A stretch of DNA of 56,401 nt from Mycobacterium intermedium (GCF_002086275.1 NZ_MVHT01000037.1:1-56401); one strand, 5' to 3'; shown: positions 1 to 8,584, numbered from the stretch's first letter. The notes: generated by a model not told the origin, from the letters alone. A program made the numbers and translations.

Positions 1-502
1 CTCAGGGAGTCTCTCCATCCCCGCCCTCGAGTCATTAATTGTCAGGGGGTGGGCGCCTCAACTCAGGTTGGCAGAGAAGCAACACCACGACCCGAAGGCA
101 AGCCGCGTCGAATCCATCGACGTCCACTGGCGGCGACTCACTCAAGACCTCGGGCGCCCACCGGTACGCATGCCCCGACGCAGCTGACACACCTGAGCTG
201 AAGTGGACCTCGTCGTCGATGAGGTCCACTTCCCTGTTTGAGCCCGCCAATAGTCTGTGGAGAATCAGCCTGACCTGTGAAGAAACGACTTCAAGCGCCT
301 GCTGAAACACCGGACACCGGACTGGCCAGCCTTTAGCGAACCCGGCGAAACCCAGGCTCACCGTGGCATCCCAGCACCTGCGCTGCCGATCCCAGTACCG
401 GGCCCGAAGCGAAGAAAAGTCTGTGGAGAATCGAGACAATGTCCGTGGAACCAGCACCGGCACAGCGTTCTGGCCAGCAATGCCGAACTGCTCACGTGTG
501 AG
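1..502. other. Left-edge stretch without a confident gene
   Basis: No recognisable gene lies here. A 142-codon reading frame on the minus strand (35-463) has a partly protein-like C-terminal half but no family I recognise and no clear ribosome binding site. A shorter plus-strand frame (39-305) looks like chance. A 15-base sequence, AGTCTGTGGAGAATC, occurs twice (252-266 and 418-432), and each copy contains TTCTCCACA on the minus strand, which resembles a mycobacterial DnaA box. A plus-strand terminator hairpin follows, so a transcript entering from the left may end just after this stretch. Confidence 0.4.
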
Positions 503-532
503 CCCCGGCCTTCAGGCCGGGGTTTTCCTTTT
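503..532 (+). terminator. Rho-independent-type terminator hairpin
   Basis: Perfect 8-bp stem CCCCGGCC/GGCCGGGG with a TTCA tetraloop, followed by TTTTCCTTTT on the plus strand. The T-run lies only on the plus-strand side. It lies just beyond the 3' end of the minus-strand lactonase gene, so it would stop transcription arriving from the left and protect that gene from antisense reading. No plus-strand gene upstream of it was recognised inside the window. Confidence 0.65.
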
Positions 533-537
533 GAAGG

Positions 538-1383
538 TCAGGGCGATCCCGCACCGGGCACGTCGACGCGGGCCTGCAGGATCCAGCCGGTCGATTGACC
601 GCGAAGCAGGTCTTCCTCGGTGGTGTCATCGACCACCAGATACAACGTGCGGCCGTCGGAACCGCCGAGTGCAGGCGCCACTGCCCACCCCTTCTCGATC
701 GGCACGCGATGGGTGACGGCCCCGCCGTCGAGAACCCGCAAAAACTCGCCGGTGCTGTAGCAGCCGACCCACACCGCGCCCTCGGCATCGACGCACAGGC
801 CGTCGGGATGGCGTTCGGACCCCAGGTCCGCGAACACGCGCGGCGGGCCGAGGCTGCCGTCGGGTGCGGCGGGAAACGCCAGCAGCCGGGACCCCTGAGT
901 TTCGCTGACGACGAGGGTCGACCCGTCGGGCAGGAGACCGAGGCCGTTTGGCACGGCGAGGCCGGACGCAACGACCCGCACGTTGCCGCAAGGTTCGAGC
1001 AAGCCGATCGCGCCCACGAGTCCGTCCTCGGTCGCCTGGTAGAGGTCGACATAGGCCCGTCCGTCGGCGGCAATCAGCAGGTCGTTGGTGGACCAGGCGA
1101 GTTCACCGACGTCGTACGTCGCCGCAATCCGCCCCTGCGCGTCGATGTGGTAGATCCTCGCGGCGAACAGCGCCGACACCACCAGCGTCCCGTCGGCCAG
1201 CCAGCCCAGCCCGGAAGCCCGCTCTGCCTCGGCCTCCACCTCGAGCAGGCCGTTCTCGTCCGCCGAATAGACCCGGCCGGCCAGGCCATCGGTGAACCAC
1301 AACCGCCCGCCGTGCCAGCGCGGACCTTCGCCGTAGACGATCCCGTCGCAGAAGGGCAAAGGCGCAATGTCGACCGCGTTCAT
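538..1383 (-). CDS. SMP-30/gluconolactonase-family sugar lactonase-like protein
   Basis: 281 aa, a usual length for the six-bladed propeller SMP-30/gluconolactonase/LRE family, which hydrolyses sugar lactones using one divalent metal. The expected metal-site signatures are visible: an N-terminal EGPRW (Glu about residue 19), a central VPNGL Asn, and HPDGLCVDAEG, which carries the Asp. No signal peptide is evident, so it is probably cytosolic. The ATG start has a good GGGAGGT ribosome binding site about 8 nt upstream. It is divergent from the ammonium transporter across about 80 bp. The substrate cannot be told from sequence; it could equally be a lactone or organophosphate hydrolase of the same fold. 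Confidence 0.85.
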   Translation of the reverse strand: MNAVDIAPLPFCDGIVYGEGPRWHGGRLWFTDGLAGRVYSADENGLLEVEAEAERASGLGWLADGTLVVSALFAARIYHIDAQGRIAATYDVGELAWSTNDLLIAADGRAYVDLYQATEDGLVGAIGLLEPCGNVRVVASGLAVPNGLGLLPDGSTLVVSETQGSRLLAFPAAPDGSLGPPRVFADLGSERHPDGLCVDAEGAVWVGCYSTGEFLRVLDGGAVTHRVPIEKGWAVAPALGGSDGRTLYLVVDDTTEEDLLRGQSTGWILQARVDVPGAGSP

Positions 1384-1464
1384 GGGCGCAGACCTCCCTC
1401 GCGTACGGGTGCAGATCCTCCGCGCCTACATTCTCATCCGATAGCTATCAAAAGGAGCCATAGC

Positions 1465-2739
1465 GTGAATATCGATCCTGCCGCTACCGCGTGGCTGCTG
1501 GCCAGCACTGCGCTCGTGTTGCTGATGACGCCCGGGCTGGCCATTTTCTACGGCGGCATGGTGCGCACCACCGGTGTGCTCAACATGATCATGATGAGCT
1601 TCATCTCGATACCGCTCGTCACGGTGGCGTGGTTGCTGGTCGGCTACACGCTCGCGTTCTCCGACGGCGGCGGCTTCATCGGTGGACTGTCGCATGTCGG
1701 GATGCGGGGAATCGGCCCGGGCACCGTGCACGGGACGGTCCCCGAGTTGCTGTTCGCCACCTTCCAGTTGACCTTCGCGATCATCACCGCGGCCCTGGTC
1801 AGCGGCGCCATCGCGGACCGGGCCAAGTTCGTGGCCTGGATGGTGTTCGTACCGGTATGGGCGGTGGCGGTGTATTCGGTTGTGGCGCATTGGGTTTGGT
1901 CGCCAACCGGTTGGCTGTCCAAGATGGGCGTGCTGGACTACGCGGGTGGGCTGTGCGTCGAGATCGTCTCGGGTGCCTCCGCACTCGCGCTGGCGCTGGT
2001 GCTCGGTCCCCGGATCGGCTTCAAGACCGAAGCCATGCGTCCCCACAACCTGCCGTTCGTGCTCCTCGGGGTGGGACTGCTGTGGTTCGGCTGGTTCGGC
2101 TTCAACGCCGGTTCGGCATTGGCCGCCGATGGAATGGCGGCCGCGATCTTCCTCAACACGCTGGTCGCCGGCTGCCTGGGCATGCTGGGCTGGTTGACGG
2201 TGGAACAGGTTCGCGACGGCAACCCGACCAGCTTCGGTGCCGCGTCCGGCGTGGTCGCGGGCCTGGTGGCGATCACGCCGTCATGCGGCTACGTGAACAC
2301 TCTCGGCGCCGCGGTCGTCGGGCTGACAGCGGGAATCGTGTGCTCGTTCGCCGTCGCGGTGAAGTTCAAACTCAACTACGACGACTCGCTGGACGTCGTC
2401 GGCGTGCACTTCGTCGGCGGCGTCGTCGGGGTCATATTGATCGGGTTGCTGGCCACCGCCGTGATGACCGGGGCGCAGGGACCGAAAGGGCTCTTCTACG
2501 CCGGCGGTTTGGGCCAACTCGGCAAGCAGTCGTTCGCGATGGTGGTGGTGGGCCTGTACGCCTTCGGGGTCAGCTACGCCGTGGGCAAACTGATCGACCG
2601 GTTCATCGGGTTCCGGGTCCCCGCCGAGGACGAGGTGACCGGCGTCGACCTCACCCAGCACGCCGAGACGGCGTACACCGAAGGCGTGGCCGGCGTCCAG
2701 CAGGTGCGGCGGCCGTTGCGTACCGAAGACGACGAGTAA
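1465..2739 (+). CDS. amt: Ammonium transporter (Amt/Mep/Rh family) with Glu at the first twin-His position
   Basis: 424 aa with about eleven hydrophobic segments, typical of the trimeric Amt inner-membrane ammonium channels. The GTG start at 1465 follows AAAGGAG closely, and the upstream in-frame extension overlaps the antisense lactonase gene and is not credible. The pore signature LDYAGGLCVEIVSG carries Glu166 where most bacterial Amts have the first pore histidine (AGGxxVHI). The second pore histidine, His315 in VGVHFVGG, is present. No GlnK/PII gene is adjacent, unlike the usual glnK-amt arrangement, so PII control cannot be inferred from context. It converges with the metallo-hydrolase gene 22 bp downstream. 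Confidence 0.95.
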   Translation: MNIDPAATAWLLASTALVLLMTPGLAIFYGGMVRTTGVLNMIMMSFISIPLVTVAWLLVGYTLAFSDGGGFIGGLSHVGMRGIGPGTVHGTVPELLFATFQLTFAIITAALVSGAIADRAKFVAWMVFVPVWAVAVYSVVAHWVWSPTGWLSKMGVLDYAGGLCVEIVSGASALALALVLGPRIGFKTEAMRPHNLPFVLLGVGLLWFGWFGFNAGSALAADGMAAAIFLNTLVAGCLGMLGWLTVEQVRDGNPTSFGAASGVVAGLVAITPSCGYVNTLGAAVVGLTAGIVCSFAVAVKFKLNYDDSLDVVGVHFVGGVVGVILIGLLATAVMTGAQGPKGLFYAGGLGQLGKQSFAMVVVGLYAFGVSYAVGKLIDRFIGFRVPAEDEVTGVDLTQHAETAYTEGVAGVQQVRRPLRTEDDE

Positions 2740-2761
2740 CCGCCGGGTAGCCCAGAGCGAC

Positions 2762-3547
2762 TCACACCGCGACGGTGGTCGGCGAGCCGTGCTGCAGCCA
2801 GGTCACGGAGTCCGCGACTGGGGAGGCCCCCAAGACCCGACGGGCTGTGTCGCGTGGTTGGCGGAAATGCTTCCAGCCCTCGTAATGCACCGGGATCACC
2901 GTCCGGGGGTGCAGCAACTGACAGGCTTGCACCGCCTTCTCCGCGGTCATGGTGTAGAGCAGCGGCCCGCTGATCGGAAACCGGACACCGCCGAGGTGAA
3001 CCACCGCCGTACCTACGTCGAATCGGTTCGCGACCTCGCGGACCCCGTCGTAGAGCACGGTGTCACCGGTGATCCACAGGACGCCGTGTTCCTGGCCGTC
3101 CCAGCGCAGGGCGAAGCCGATCACCGACCCGACGATCACCCGGCTCCCCGGTGGGCCGTGCCGCGCCGGCGTCGCGGTGATCTCGATCGGGGTCCGGTCC
3201 GACGCGGTGAGAGTCGTTGTCTCCCAAGGTTTGAGGCCCTGCGTCCGGCCGCCCAGCCGCTTCGCCCCGGGCACGGTCGTCACTATGGTGCCCAGTTGCG
3301 GAAGCAGCGCGCGACCCGCGTGGTCGAGGTTGTCCCCGTGGTGGTCGTGACTCAGCAGCACGGCGTCGATGGGCCCGAGGTCGCCGGCGGGAATCGCCGG
3401 CCCGGTGAGTTTCCGCGAGAAGGCGCCCCAGCCGAAGTGCCAGCGTTCACCCGGCGGATCGAACGTCGGATCGGTCAGCAGCCGCCAGCCGCCGAACTCG
3501 ATCAACAAGGTGGGGCCGCCGATGTGAGTGACGGTGACGCTACTCAT
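2762..3547 (-). CDS. Metallo-beta-lactamase-fold metal-dependent hydrolase (UlaG-like)
   Basis: 261 aa MBL-fold protein. The N-terminal half holds the metal motif SHDHHGDNLDH (His67, His69, His70, Asp72). A further His lies in the PARHGPP segment, an Asp in ITGDTVLYDG, and a late His in VIPVHYEGW. This pattern resembles the UlaG/RomA-like lactonase and phosphoesterase branch rather than true beta-lactamases. There is no signal peptide, so a cytosolic enzyme is likely. It is divergent from the acyltransferase gene across 140 bp. The substrate is unknown. Confidence 0.85.
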   Translation of the reverse strand: MSSVTVTHIGGPTLLIEFGGWRLLTDPTFDPPGERWHFGWGAFSRKLTGPAIPAGDLGPIDAVLLSHDHHGDNLDHAGRALLPQLGTIVTTVPGAKRLGGRTQGLKPWETTTLTASDRTPIEITATPARHGPPGSRVIVGSVIGFALRWDGQEHGVLWITGDTVLYDGVREVANRFDVGTAVVHLGGVRFPISGPLLYTMTAEKAVQACQLLHPRTVIPVHYEGWKHFRQPRDTARRVLGASPVADSVTWLQHGSPTTVAV

Positions 3548-3687
3548 GCGAGGCGCTCATGGGAGGCACCGACGCCGCATTCCATAAGGCGCAGCATAAG
3601 CCCCTTGGCCCCCGCTACCAGGTCACTCGTCGTCTCGCGGGCCGGAGAGTTACGATCCGCCTCGCACCACCGAACGAAGGAGTGGAC

Positions 3688-5154
3688 ATGAGCAAGACCG
3701 CCCGGCGGCTGGGCCCGCAAGACCTGTTCTTCCTCTACTCCGAGTCGCCGAGCACGATGATGCACGTGGGTGGGCTGATGCCGTTCACGCCACCTCCCGG
3801 CGCGCCAAAGGATTTCCTGCGCCAGCTCGTCGAGGAGAGCAAGGAAAACGAAGTCGTCGAGCCGTGGAACTTGAAGCTGAGCCACCCGGACCTGCTCTTC
3901 AGCCCGCTTCAGTCGTGGGTGTACGACGACAACTTCGACCTCGATTACCACGTGCGCCGTTCGGCGCTGGCCAGCCCGGGCGACGAGCGTGAGCTCGGAA
4001 TCCTGGTGTCCCGCTTGCACAGTAACGCCCTGGATCTGCGTCGGCCGCCATGGGAAATGCACTTCATCGAAGGCCTTGAGGACGGCCGGTTCGCGATCTA
4101 CGTCAAGATGCACCACGCGTTGGTGGACGGTTACACGGGGCAGAAGATGTTGGCCCGCAGCCTGTCAACGGACCCGAACGACACCACCCATCCGCTGTTC
4201 TTCAACATCCCAACGCCCGGACGGGCCGCCGCCGCCAAGGAGGATAACGGCGGTGGCATCGCAGGCAGCGTGCTCAGCGGCGTCAGTGGCGCCGTCACCA
4301 ACTTGGGCGGCGTGCTCAGCGGGGTGGGGGGCGTGCTCGGTTCCCTCGCCGGCGCGGGACGATCCTCGTTGGACCTCACCCGAGCGATCGTCAACACGCA
4401 GCTGCGCAGCGACAACGAGTACCGCAATCTCATCGGTTCGGTGCAGGCGCCGCGATCCATCCTCAATACCCGGATCAGTCGCAACCGCCGCTTCGCCACC
4501 CAGCAGTATCAGCTCGACCGTCTGAAAAGCATTGGGGCAGAACATGATGCAACGCTCAACGATGTTGCACTGGCGATCGTCGGCGGCAGTTTGCGACGGT
4601 TCCTGGACGAACTGGGGGAGCTTCCCGATCGGGCGTTGATCGCGATGCTGCCGGTCAACGTGCGACCCAAGGACGACGAGGGCGGCGGAAACGCCGTGGC
4701 CACAATCCTGGGGTCACTGGGCACCGACATCGCCGATCCGGTCGAGCGCTTGCACGCAGTGACGGCAACAACGCGCGTCGCGAAGGCCCAACTGGCGACC
4801 ATGGACAAGGACACGATCCTGGCCTACAGCGCGGCGTTGATGGCGCCGTTCGGAATGCAGTTGGCCAGCACGCTCAGCGGCGTCAAGACGCCCTTGCCAT
4901 ACACCTTCAACCTCTGCGTCAGTAACGTGCCCGGACCCCGGGAACGCCTCTACCTGCGGGGCAGTCGGATGGAGGCGTCGTTCCCGGTTTCGCTCGTCAC
5001 GCACAGCCAGGCACTCAACATCACCCTGCAGAGCTACGCGGACACGATCAACTTCGGGTTCATCGGTTGTCGTGACACGTTGCCGCACCTACAGCGGATC
5101 GCCGTCTATACCGGGGAGGCGCTCGACGAATTGGAAGCCGCCACGGGTTTGTGA
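3688..5154 (+). CDS. Wax ester synthase/diacylglycerol acyltransferase (WS/DGAT)
   Basis: 488 aa bifunctional acyl-CoA:diacylglycerol/alcohol acyltransferase, the enzyme type that makes storage triacylglycerol and wax esters in mycobacteria. The catalytic HHALVDG motif (HHxxxDG) is at residues 142-148, and the C-terminal half carries the family blocks NDVALAIVGG and NLCVSNVPGP. The ATG is preceded by GAAGGAG. An upstream in-frame extension lacks family similarity and was not used. A glycine-rich insert (about residues 190-225) separates the two halves and looks like a linker. It is monocistronic and convergent with the GNAT gene. Mycobacteria carry many paralogues, so the exact one is not assigned. 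Confidence 0.93.
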   Translation: MSKTARRLGPQDLFFLYSESPSTMMHVGGLMPFTPPPGAPKDFLRQLVEESKENEVVEPWNLKLSHPDLLFSPLQSWVYDDNFDLDYHVRRSALASPGDERELGILVSRLHSNALDLRRPPWEMHFIEGLEDGRFAIYVKMHHALVDGYTGQKMLARSLSTDPNDTTHPLFFNIPTPGRAAAAKEDNGGGIAGSVLSGVSGAVTNLGGVLSGVGGVLGSLAGAGRSSLDLTRAIVNTQLRSDNEYRNLIGSVQAPRSILNTRISRNRRFATQQYQLDRLKSIGAEHDATLNDVALAIVGGSLRRFLDELGELPDRALIAMLPVNVRPKDDEGGGNAVATILGSLGTDIADPVERLHAVTATTRVAKAQLATMDKDTILAYSAALMAPFGMQLASTLSGVKTPLPYTFNLCVSNVPGPRERLYLRGSRMEASFPVSLVTHSQALNITLQSYADTINFGFIGCRDTLPHLQRIAVYTGEALDELEAATGL

Positions 5155-5193
5155 GCGGGCGTAGCCCACGAAATCGCTAGTACCGCAGCCGAC

Positions 5194-5493
5194 TTAGGCG
5201 TCGTCGGTGATGTCGTCGTACTCGGGATGGTTCTTCAGGACGGTGGCAACCATCGAGCACACCGGCACAATCCGTTTACCGGCGGCACGGGTGTCGTTGA
5301 GGGCATGCTCAACCAAAATCGTTGCCAGGCCGCGGCCTCCGTAGGCGGGATCGACCTCGGTGTGGTCGAAGACGCGGTTATTGCCCCGATCCTTGTAGGT
5401 CGCCAGGCCGACGACCTGGCCCTCGACGGCAATCGTGTACCGGCCGTTCTCGGCGGTAACCGTCGTCTCCGCACCGGTCTTGTCTGCAGTCAT
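5194..5493 (-). CDS. Small GNAT-type N-acetyltransferase (YjdJ/NATD1-like)
   Basis: 99 aa from the ATG at 5493, which has AGAAAGGAT about 5 nt upstream. A longer frame adds eight residues but lacks that site. The protein shows the compact one-domain GNAT pattern: a VVGLATYKD strand, HTEVDPAYGGRGLATILVEHA as the acetyl-CoA-binding loop and helix (Q/RxxGxG/A type, here GGRGLA), and a C-terminal NHPEYDD segment characteristic of this small subfamily. It lies 24 bp after the pirin gene on the same strand, so the two are probably co-transcribed. The acceptor substrate is unknown. Confidence 0.8.
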   Translation of the reverse strand: MTADKTGAETTVTAENGRYTIAVEGQVVGLATYKDRGNNRVFDHTEVDPAYGGRGLATILVEHALNDTRAAGKRIVPVCSMVATVLKNHPEYDDITDDA

Positions 5494-5517
5494 CGGGATC
5501 CTTTCTCTGCTAAGCAC

Positions 5518-6483
5518 TTACGTTCGCGGCCGCAAGCGGACGGCGGGCAGTGGCGGTGCCGGCAGTCGCGCGACCGACCCCTGGTAGCCGCGGACGGCAC
5601 CGAAACGTTCGTCGGCCTCCTGCCACAATCGGCGGTAGGTGACGATGTCGTCGTGGCTGCGGCCCACGAAGTTCCACCACATCACCAGCTGTTCGGTAAA
5701 CGGGGTTCCACCGAGTAGCAGTACCCGCGCGGGTTCTTTCCCAACATTGCGCAGTCGCAGCACGGCACTACCCGGACCTTGATAACCCAAATCACCTGCC
5801 GAGAGGGCGGTATCGCACAGCTCGAGGTTCCCCGTGTCGCACAGCACCCCGTGCTCGAAGGTGGCGTCGAGGTCAACCTCGAGCACGGTCTCGGGGTCCA
5901 CGTCGAGCTGGGCACCCAGCAGCGGGGTGAACGTGTCGAGGGGTGAGCGACTCCCGGCCAGCTCACCGAGGAACACCTTGGCCCGCGCACCGGATAGCTC
6001 AACGGTTGGGGGCGCGTAATGGGCGAAGCCGCGATCGGTGTCGCGGGCCGAGTCGGGCAGTGCCACCCACAACTGTGCACCGTGCAGTACGACGCCCGGC
6101 TTGGACACTTCGGAATGACAGATGCCCGCGCCCGCCGTCATCAGATTCAGCTCGCCCGGCCGGATCAGCGCATGGACGCCCCCACTGTCGCGGTGCTCCA
6201 CTTCCCCACTGAACAGCCAACTCACCGTTTGCAGACCGGTGTGCGGGTGGGGCGGGACATCCATGAGCACGCCCGGTCCACTGACCGGTCCGTAGTGGTC
6301 GACGAAGCACCACGCGCCGATCAGGGACCGCTGTCGCTGGGGAAGGGTGCGCTGTACGCGGATGGCCCGGGGTCCGCCCAAGGGGACGGCCCGCGGGGAC
6401 AACACCTCTACTACTGGTCGCGCATCGGCATGTTGGGCGGTGCGGCAGGCAATCTCGGTCGGCGCGACGTCGAGGTTGCTCAT
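5518..6483 (-). CDS. Pirin-family bicupin protein
   Basis: 321 aa, the normal size for a two-cupin pirin. The N-terminal cupin has the signature HPHTGLQTVSWLFSGEVEHRD, whose histidines and glutamate bind iron in pirins. A second, more divergent cupin follows from about residue 180. Bacterial pirins are reported variously as quercetin dioxygenases, redox-sensing proteins or binders of metabolic enzymes, so the role here is open. A GGAAAGG site precedes the ATG. It is followed closely by the small GNAT gene and preceded by the convergently placed end of the acyl-CoA dehydrogenase unit on the same strand, 76 bp away. Confidence 0.9.
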   Translation of the reverse strand: MSNLDVAPTEIACRTAQHADARPVVEVLSPRAVPLGGPRAIRVQRTLPQRQRSLIGAWCFVDHYGPVSGPGVLMDVPPHPHTGLQTVSWLFSGEVEHRDSGGVHALIRPGELNLMTAGAGICHSEVSKPGVVLHGAQLWVALPDSARDTDRGFAHYAPPTVELSGARAKVFLGELAGSRSPLDTFTPLLGAQLDVDPETVLEVDLDATFEHGVLCDTGNLELCDTALSAGDLGYQGPGSAVLRLRNVGKEPARVLLLGGTPFTEQLVMWWNFVGRSHDDIVTYRRLWQEADERFGAVRGYQGSVARLPAPPLPAVRLRPRT

Positions 6484-6559
6484 GGTCCCGCCTTTCCGGG
6501 CCCTTTCCGAGCCGCCCGGGTTGCGCTATTCGGCCGATAACGCGACCCTACCCGGGCGG

Positions 6560-7942
6560 CTACCGGCCCGGCGGCCGCAGGGCCCGCATGGCTACCCGCA
6601 TGATCGGTTCGGGTACCCGGTCCTTGAGGCCCAGGGCGGTATCGGCCGCGCGGGACCGCAGCGGGGTGCCACGGCCGAACACCCGGTTCAGCGGCCCGCC
6701 GGTCGGCTCGAGCGTCACGTGCAGCGGGGGTTTGTCGACCGCGGCACCCAGCGCATTGGCGATGACCATCCGCTGGATTTCGCTGGTTCCTTCAAAGATG
6801 GTGTAAAGCTTGGCATCTCGATACCACTTCTCCACCGGATGATCGGTGATGTAACCCCAGCCGCCCATCGTCTGGATGGCACGCTCGGTGACTTTGACGG
6901 CCACTTCGCTGGCGGCGAGCTTCGACATCGACCCTTCTCCTCGGTCGAAGGGAATCTGGTTGGCCGCCATCCAGGACGCGCGCCAGGTCAACAGTCGAGC
7001 GGCGTCGATCTGGGTTGCCAACTCCGCCAGGGGAAACGAAATCCCCTGATTGTCGATGATGGGGGCGCCGAAGGCCTCCCGCTCGGTGGCGTACGCGGTG
7101 GCGTACTCCAGCGCGGCGCGTGCGATCCCGATCGCCTGCGCCGCCACCATCGGACGGGTCTGCTCGAAGGTGCCCAGCGTCGCCGAACCGGAACGCTTGC
7201 CGCCCGCGACGGCCTCACGGGCCTTCTCCAGCTTGTGTTCCAGCTTCTCCTGTCCCCCAAGCAGATTCTCCGCCGGCACCCGGACGTCGTTGAACTTCAG
7301 CTCGGCGGTGTGGGAGGCGCGGCAGCCGAGCTTGTCGAGCTTGCGCACCAGTTCCAAACCGGGCGTGCCGCCGGGTACCACGAACAGCGCCTGGCCTTTG
7401 TGGCCCAACTCCTGGTCGACGACCGCATTGACCACGTGCACATTGGCGATGCCGCCGTTGCCGATCCACATCTTATGGCCGTTGATGATCCAGTCATCGC
7501 CGTCGCGACGGGCAAATGTGCGCAGATTGCGAACGTCGCTACCGCCCTCGGGCTCGGAGATCGCCAGTGCGGCCAGCTTGAGATCGCCCGGCGTTCCGAA
7601 GCATTCGGGCGCCCACTCCAGCATCTGCTCCGGAGAGGCGGCCTGGCCGATCGCCGACAGCGCCAAGGCGGGCATGACAATCGCCAGGCCGATTCCGGCG
7701 CAACCCCAGAACAACTCCTCCATGAACATCGGCAGCGACAGGCCGGTCGGGTCACCGATCAAATCGCGGTAGAACAGCGGACTGTAAAAGCCGCGTTGGG
7801 CCGCCTCTTCCAACACGGGCCAGGGGAACTCTTGCTGTTGGTCGTAATGAAGGGCGACCGGACGGATGCACTCCTCGGCGAATGAGTGCGCACGCCGGGC
7901 CAGATCGTGTTGTGCTGCCGTAGGTGTGAGATCGAACGTCAT
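6560..7942 (-). CDS. Acyl-CoA dehydrogenase (FadE-type)
   Basis: 460 aa FAD-dependent acyl-CoA dehydrogenase, the first oxidation step of acyl-CoA degradation. Family blocks appear in order: an N-terminal helical domain; LAALAISEPEGGSDV, the flavin-binding acyl-CoA dehydrogenase signature 1; a middle beta domain; QTMGGWGYITDHPVEKWYRDAK; and IFEGTSEIQR near residue 390, containing the usual catalytic Glu. A C-terminal tail of about 60 residues beyond the core (rich in Arg and Pro) is longer than in short-chain enzymes. Start ATG at 7942. Acyl chain specificity cannot be judged. Confidence 0.93.
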   Translation of the reverse strand: MTFDLTPTAAQHDLARRAHSFAEECIRPVALHYDQQQEFPWPVLEEAAQRGFYSPLFYRDLIGDPTGLSLPMFMEELFWGCAGIGLAIVMPALALSAIGQAASPEQMLEWAPECFGTPGDLKLAALAISEPEGGSDVRNLRTFARRDGDDWIINGHKMWIGNGGIANVHVVNAVVDQELGHKGQALFVVPGGTPGLELVRKLDKLGCRASHTAELKFNDVRVPAENLLGGQEKLEHKLEKAREAVAGGKRSGSATLGTFEQTRPMVAAQAIGIARAALEYATAYATEREAFGAPIIDNQGISFPLAELATQIDAARLLTWRASWMAANQIPFDRGEGSMSKLAASEVAVKVTERAIQTMGGWGYITDHPVEKWYRDAKLYTIFEGTSEIQRMVIANALGAAVDKPPLHVTLEPTGGPLNRVFGRGTPLRSRAADTALGLKDRVPEPIMRVAMRALRPPGR

Positions 7943-8023
7943 GGGATGCGCCTTCTGGGGTCGACGGATAGTCGGGGTCTACCCCGTGCTCTGGCGCAAC
8001 AAACTGCGCGACCCATCGGCGTT

Positions 8024-8440
8024 TCACGCCGCCGACCGCGGGTCCAGTTGAGAGGTCGGCAGATGCAACACCACCGCCGGTGTCGTGGTCGCCGCACCTT
8101 CACGGCGGGACAGCAGCGCCGCGTTCTCGGGTAGCTGCCGGGGGTTGATCTCTCCGGCCGCGATCCGTCGCAAAAGGTCGTGGGCGTGGGCCAGCTGTTC
8201 ACGCTTGCGGTACTGGCCCCCGGGCAGCTTGATGGCGGCCCACACGCCGTATTCCTCCCGGTGCGTAAGTGCCCGTTGCGCGCATAGCCGCTGCTGCGCG
8301 AGCGGGCACCGCCGCAGGCACTGAATCCGCGCTTCGGTGGCGGATCGCTCGTACGCACGTGCCTTGGCAGCCCCGTCGGCGTTGTCGTCATCGGGGTAGC
8401 CGAACCACAGTTCCGGGTTGGACGCGCAGGGGAGGGACAT
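8024..8440 (-). CDS. whiB5: WhiB5-type iron-sulfur transcription regulator
   Basis: 138 aa WhiB-like protein. The ATG at 8440 has AAGGAGAT 6 nt upstream; upstream in-frame residues are not WhiB-like. Four cysteines (Cys5, Cys41, Cys45, Cys53) would hold a 4Fe-4S cluster. Their spacing, CX35CX3CX7C, departs from the common CX2CX5C core. The beta-turn is EYGVWAAI (residues 63-70, normally G-V/I-W-G-G), followed by a basic, DNA-binding-type C-terminus (KLPGGQYRKREQ). Length (M. tuberculosis WhiB5 is 139 aa) and the neighbouring Rv0023-Rv0028-like genes support the WhiB5 assignment. It is divergent from the HTH regulator. M. tuberculosis WhiB5 has been reported to influence ESX-2 and ESX-4 genes, which fits an ESX-linked role here. 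Confidence 0.88.
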   Translation of the reverse strand: MSLPCASNPELWFGYPDDDNADGAAKARAYERSATEARIQCLRRCPLAQQRLCAQRALTHREEYGVWAAIKLPGGQYRKREQLAHAHDLLRRIAAGEINPRQLPENAALLSRREGAATTTPAVVLHLPTSQLDPRSAA

Positions 8441-8476
8441 GGCGGGATCTCCTTCTAGAACCAAAACGTAGGCAGA

Positions 8477-8505
8477 AGGGTATACACAAACGGCGAGTGC
8501 GGCAA
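8477..8505 (-). promoter_or_regulatory. Candidate sigA-type promoter of whiB5
   Basis: On the minus strand TTGCCG (8505-8500) is separated by exactly 17 nt from TACCCT (8482-8477), a TANNNT -10 box. It would start transcription near 8470, giving a leader of about 30 nt. Copies of AAACGTA/AAACGTG lie at 8463-8470, 8509-8516 and 8519-8526 and are candidate operator half-sites between whiB5 and the divergent HTH gene. This is inferred from sequence only. Confidence 0.45.
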
Positions 8506-8584
8506 GCGAAACGTGACAAAAACGTATATATCTAGCGACAGAACGGCCGCTGTGTACTATCCGCATTTATGGCCGGAGTCTGCG

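Noticed and set aside
503..532. IS200/IS605-type right-end hairpin or omega-RNA remnant
   Set aside because: The GC-rich hairpin with trailing T-run is fully explained as a terminator, and no TnpB or TnpA coding remains were seen next to it.
1491..2750. 419-codon frame overlapping amt in another phase
   Set aside because: Arg/Gly-rich shadow frame; amt has clear transporter motifs and the better start.
6347..7885. 512-codon plus-strand frame antisense to the acyl-CoA dehydrogenase
   Set aside because: Long antisense frames are expected in high-GC DNA; the minus-strand product has clear family motifs and this one has none.
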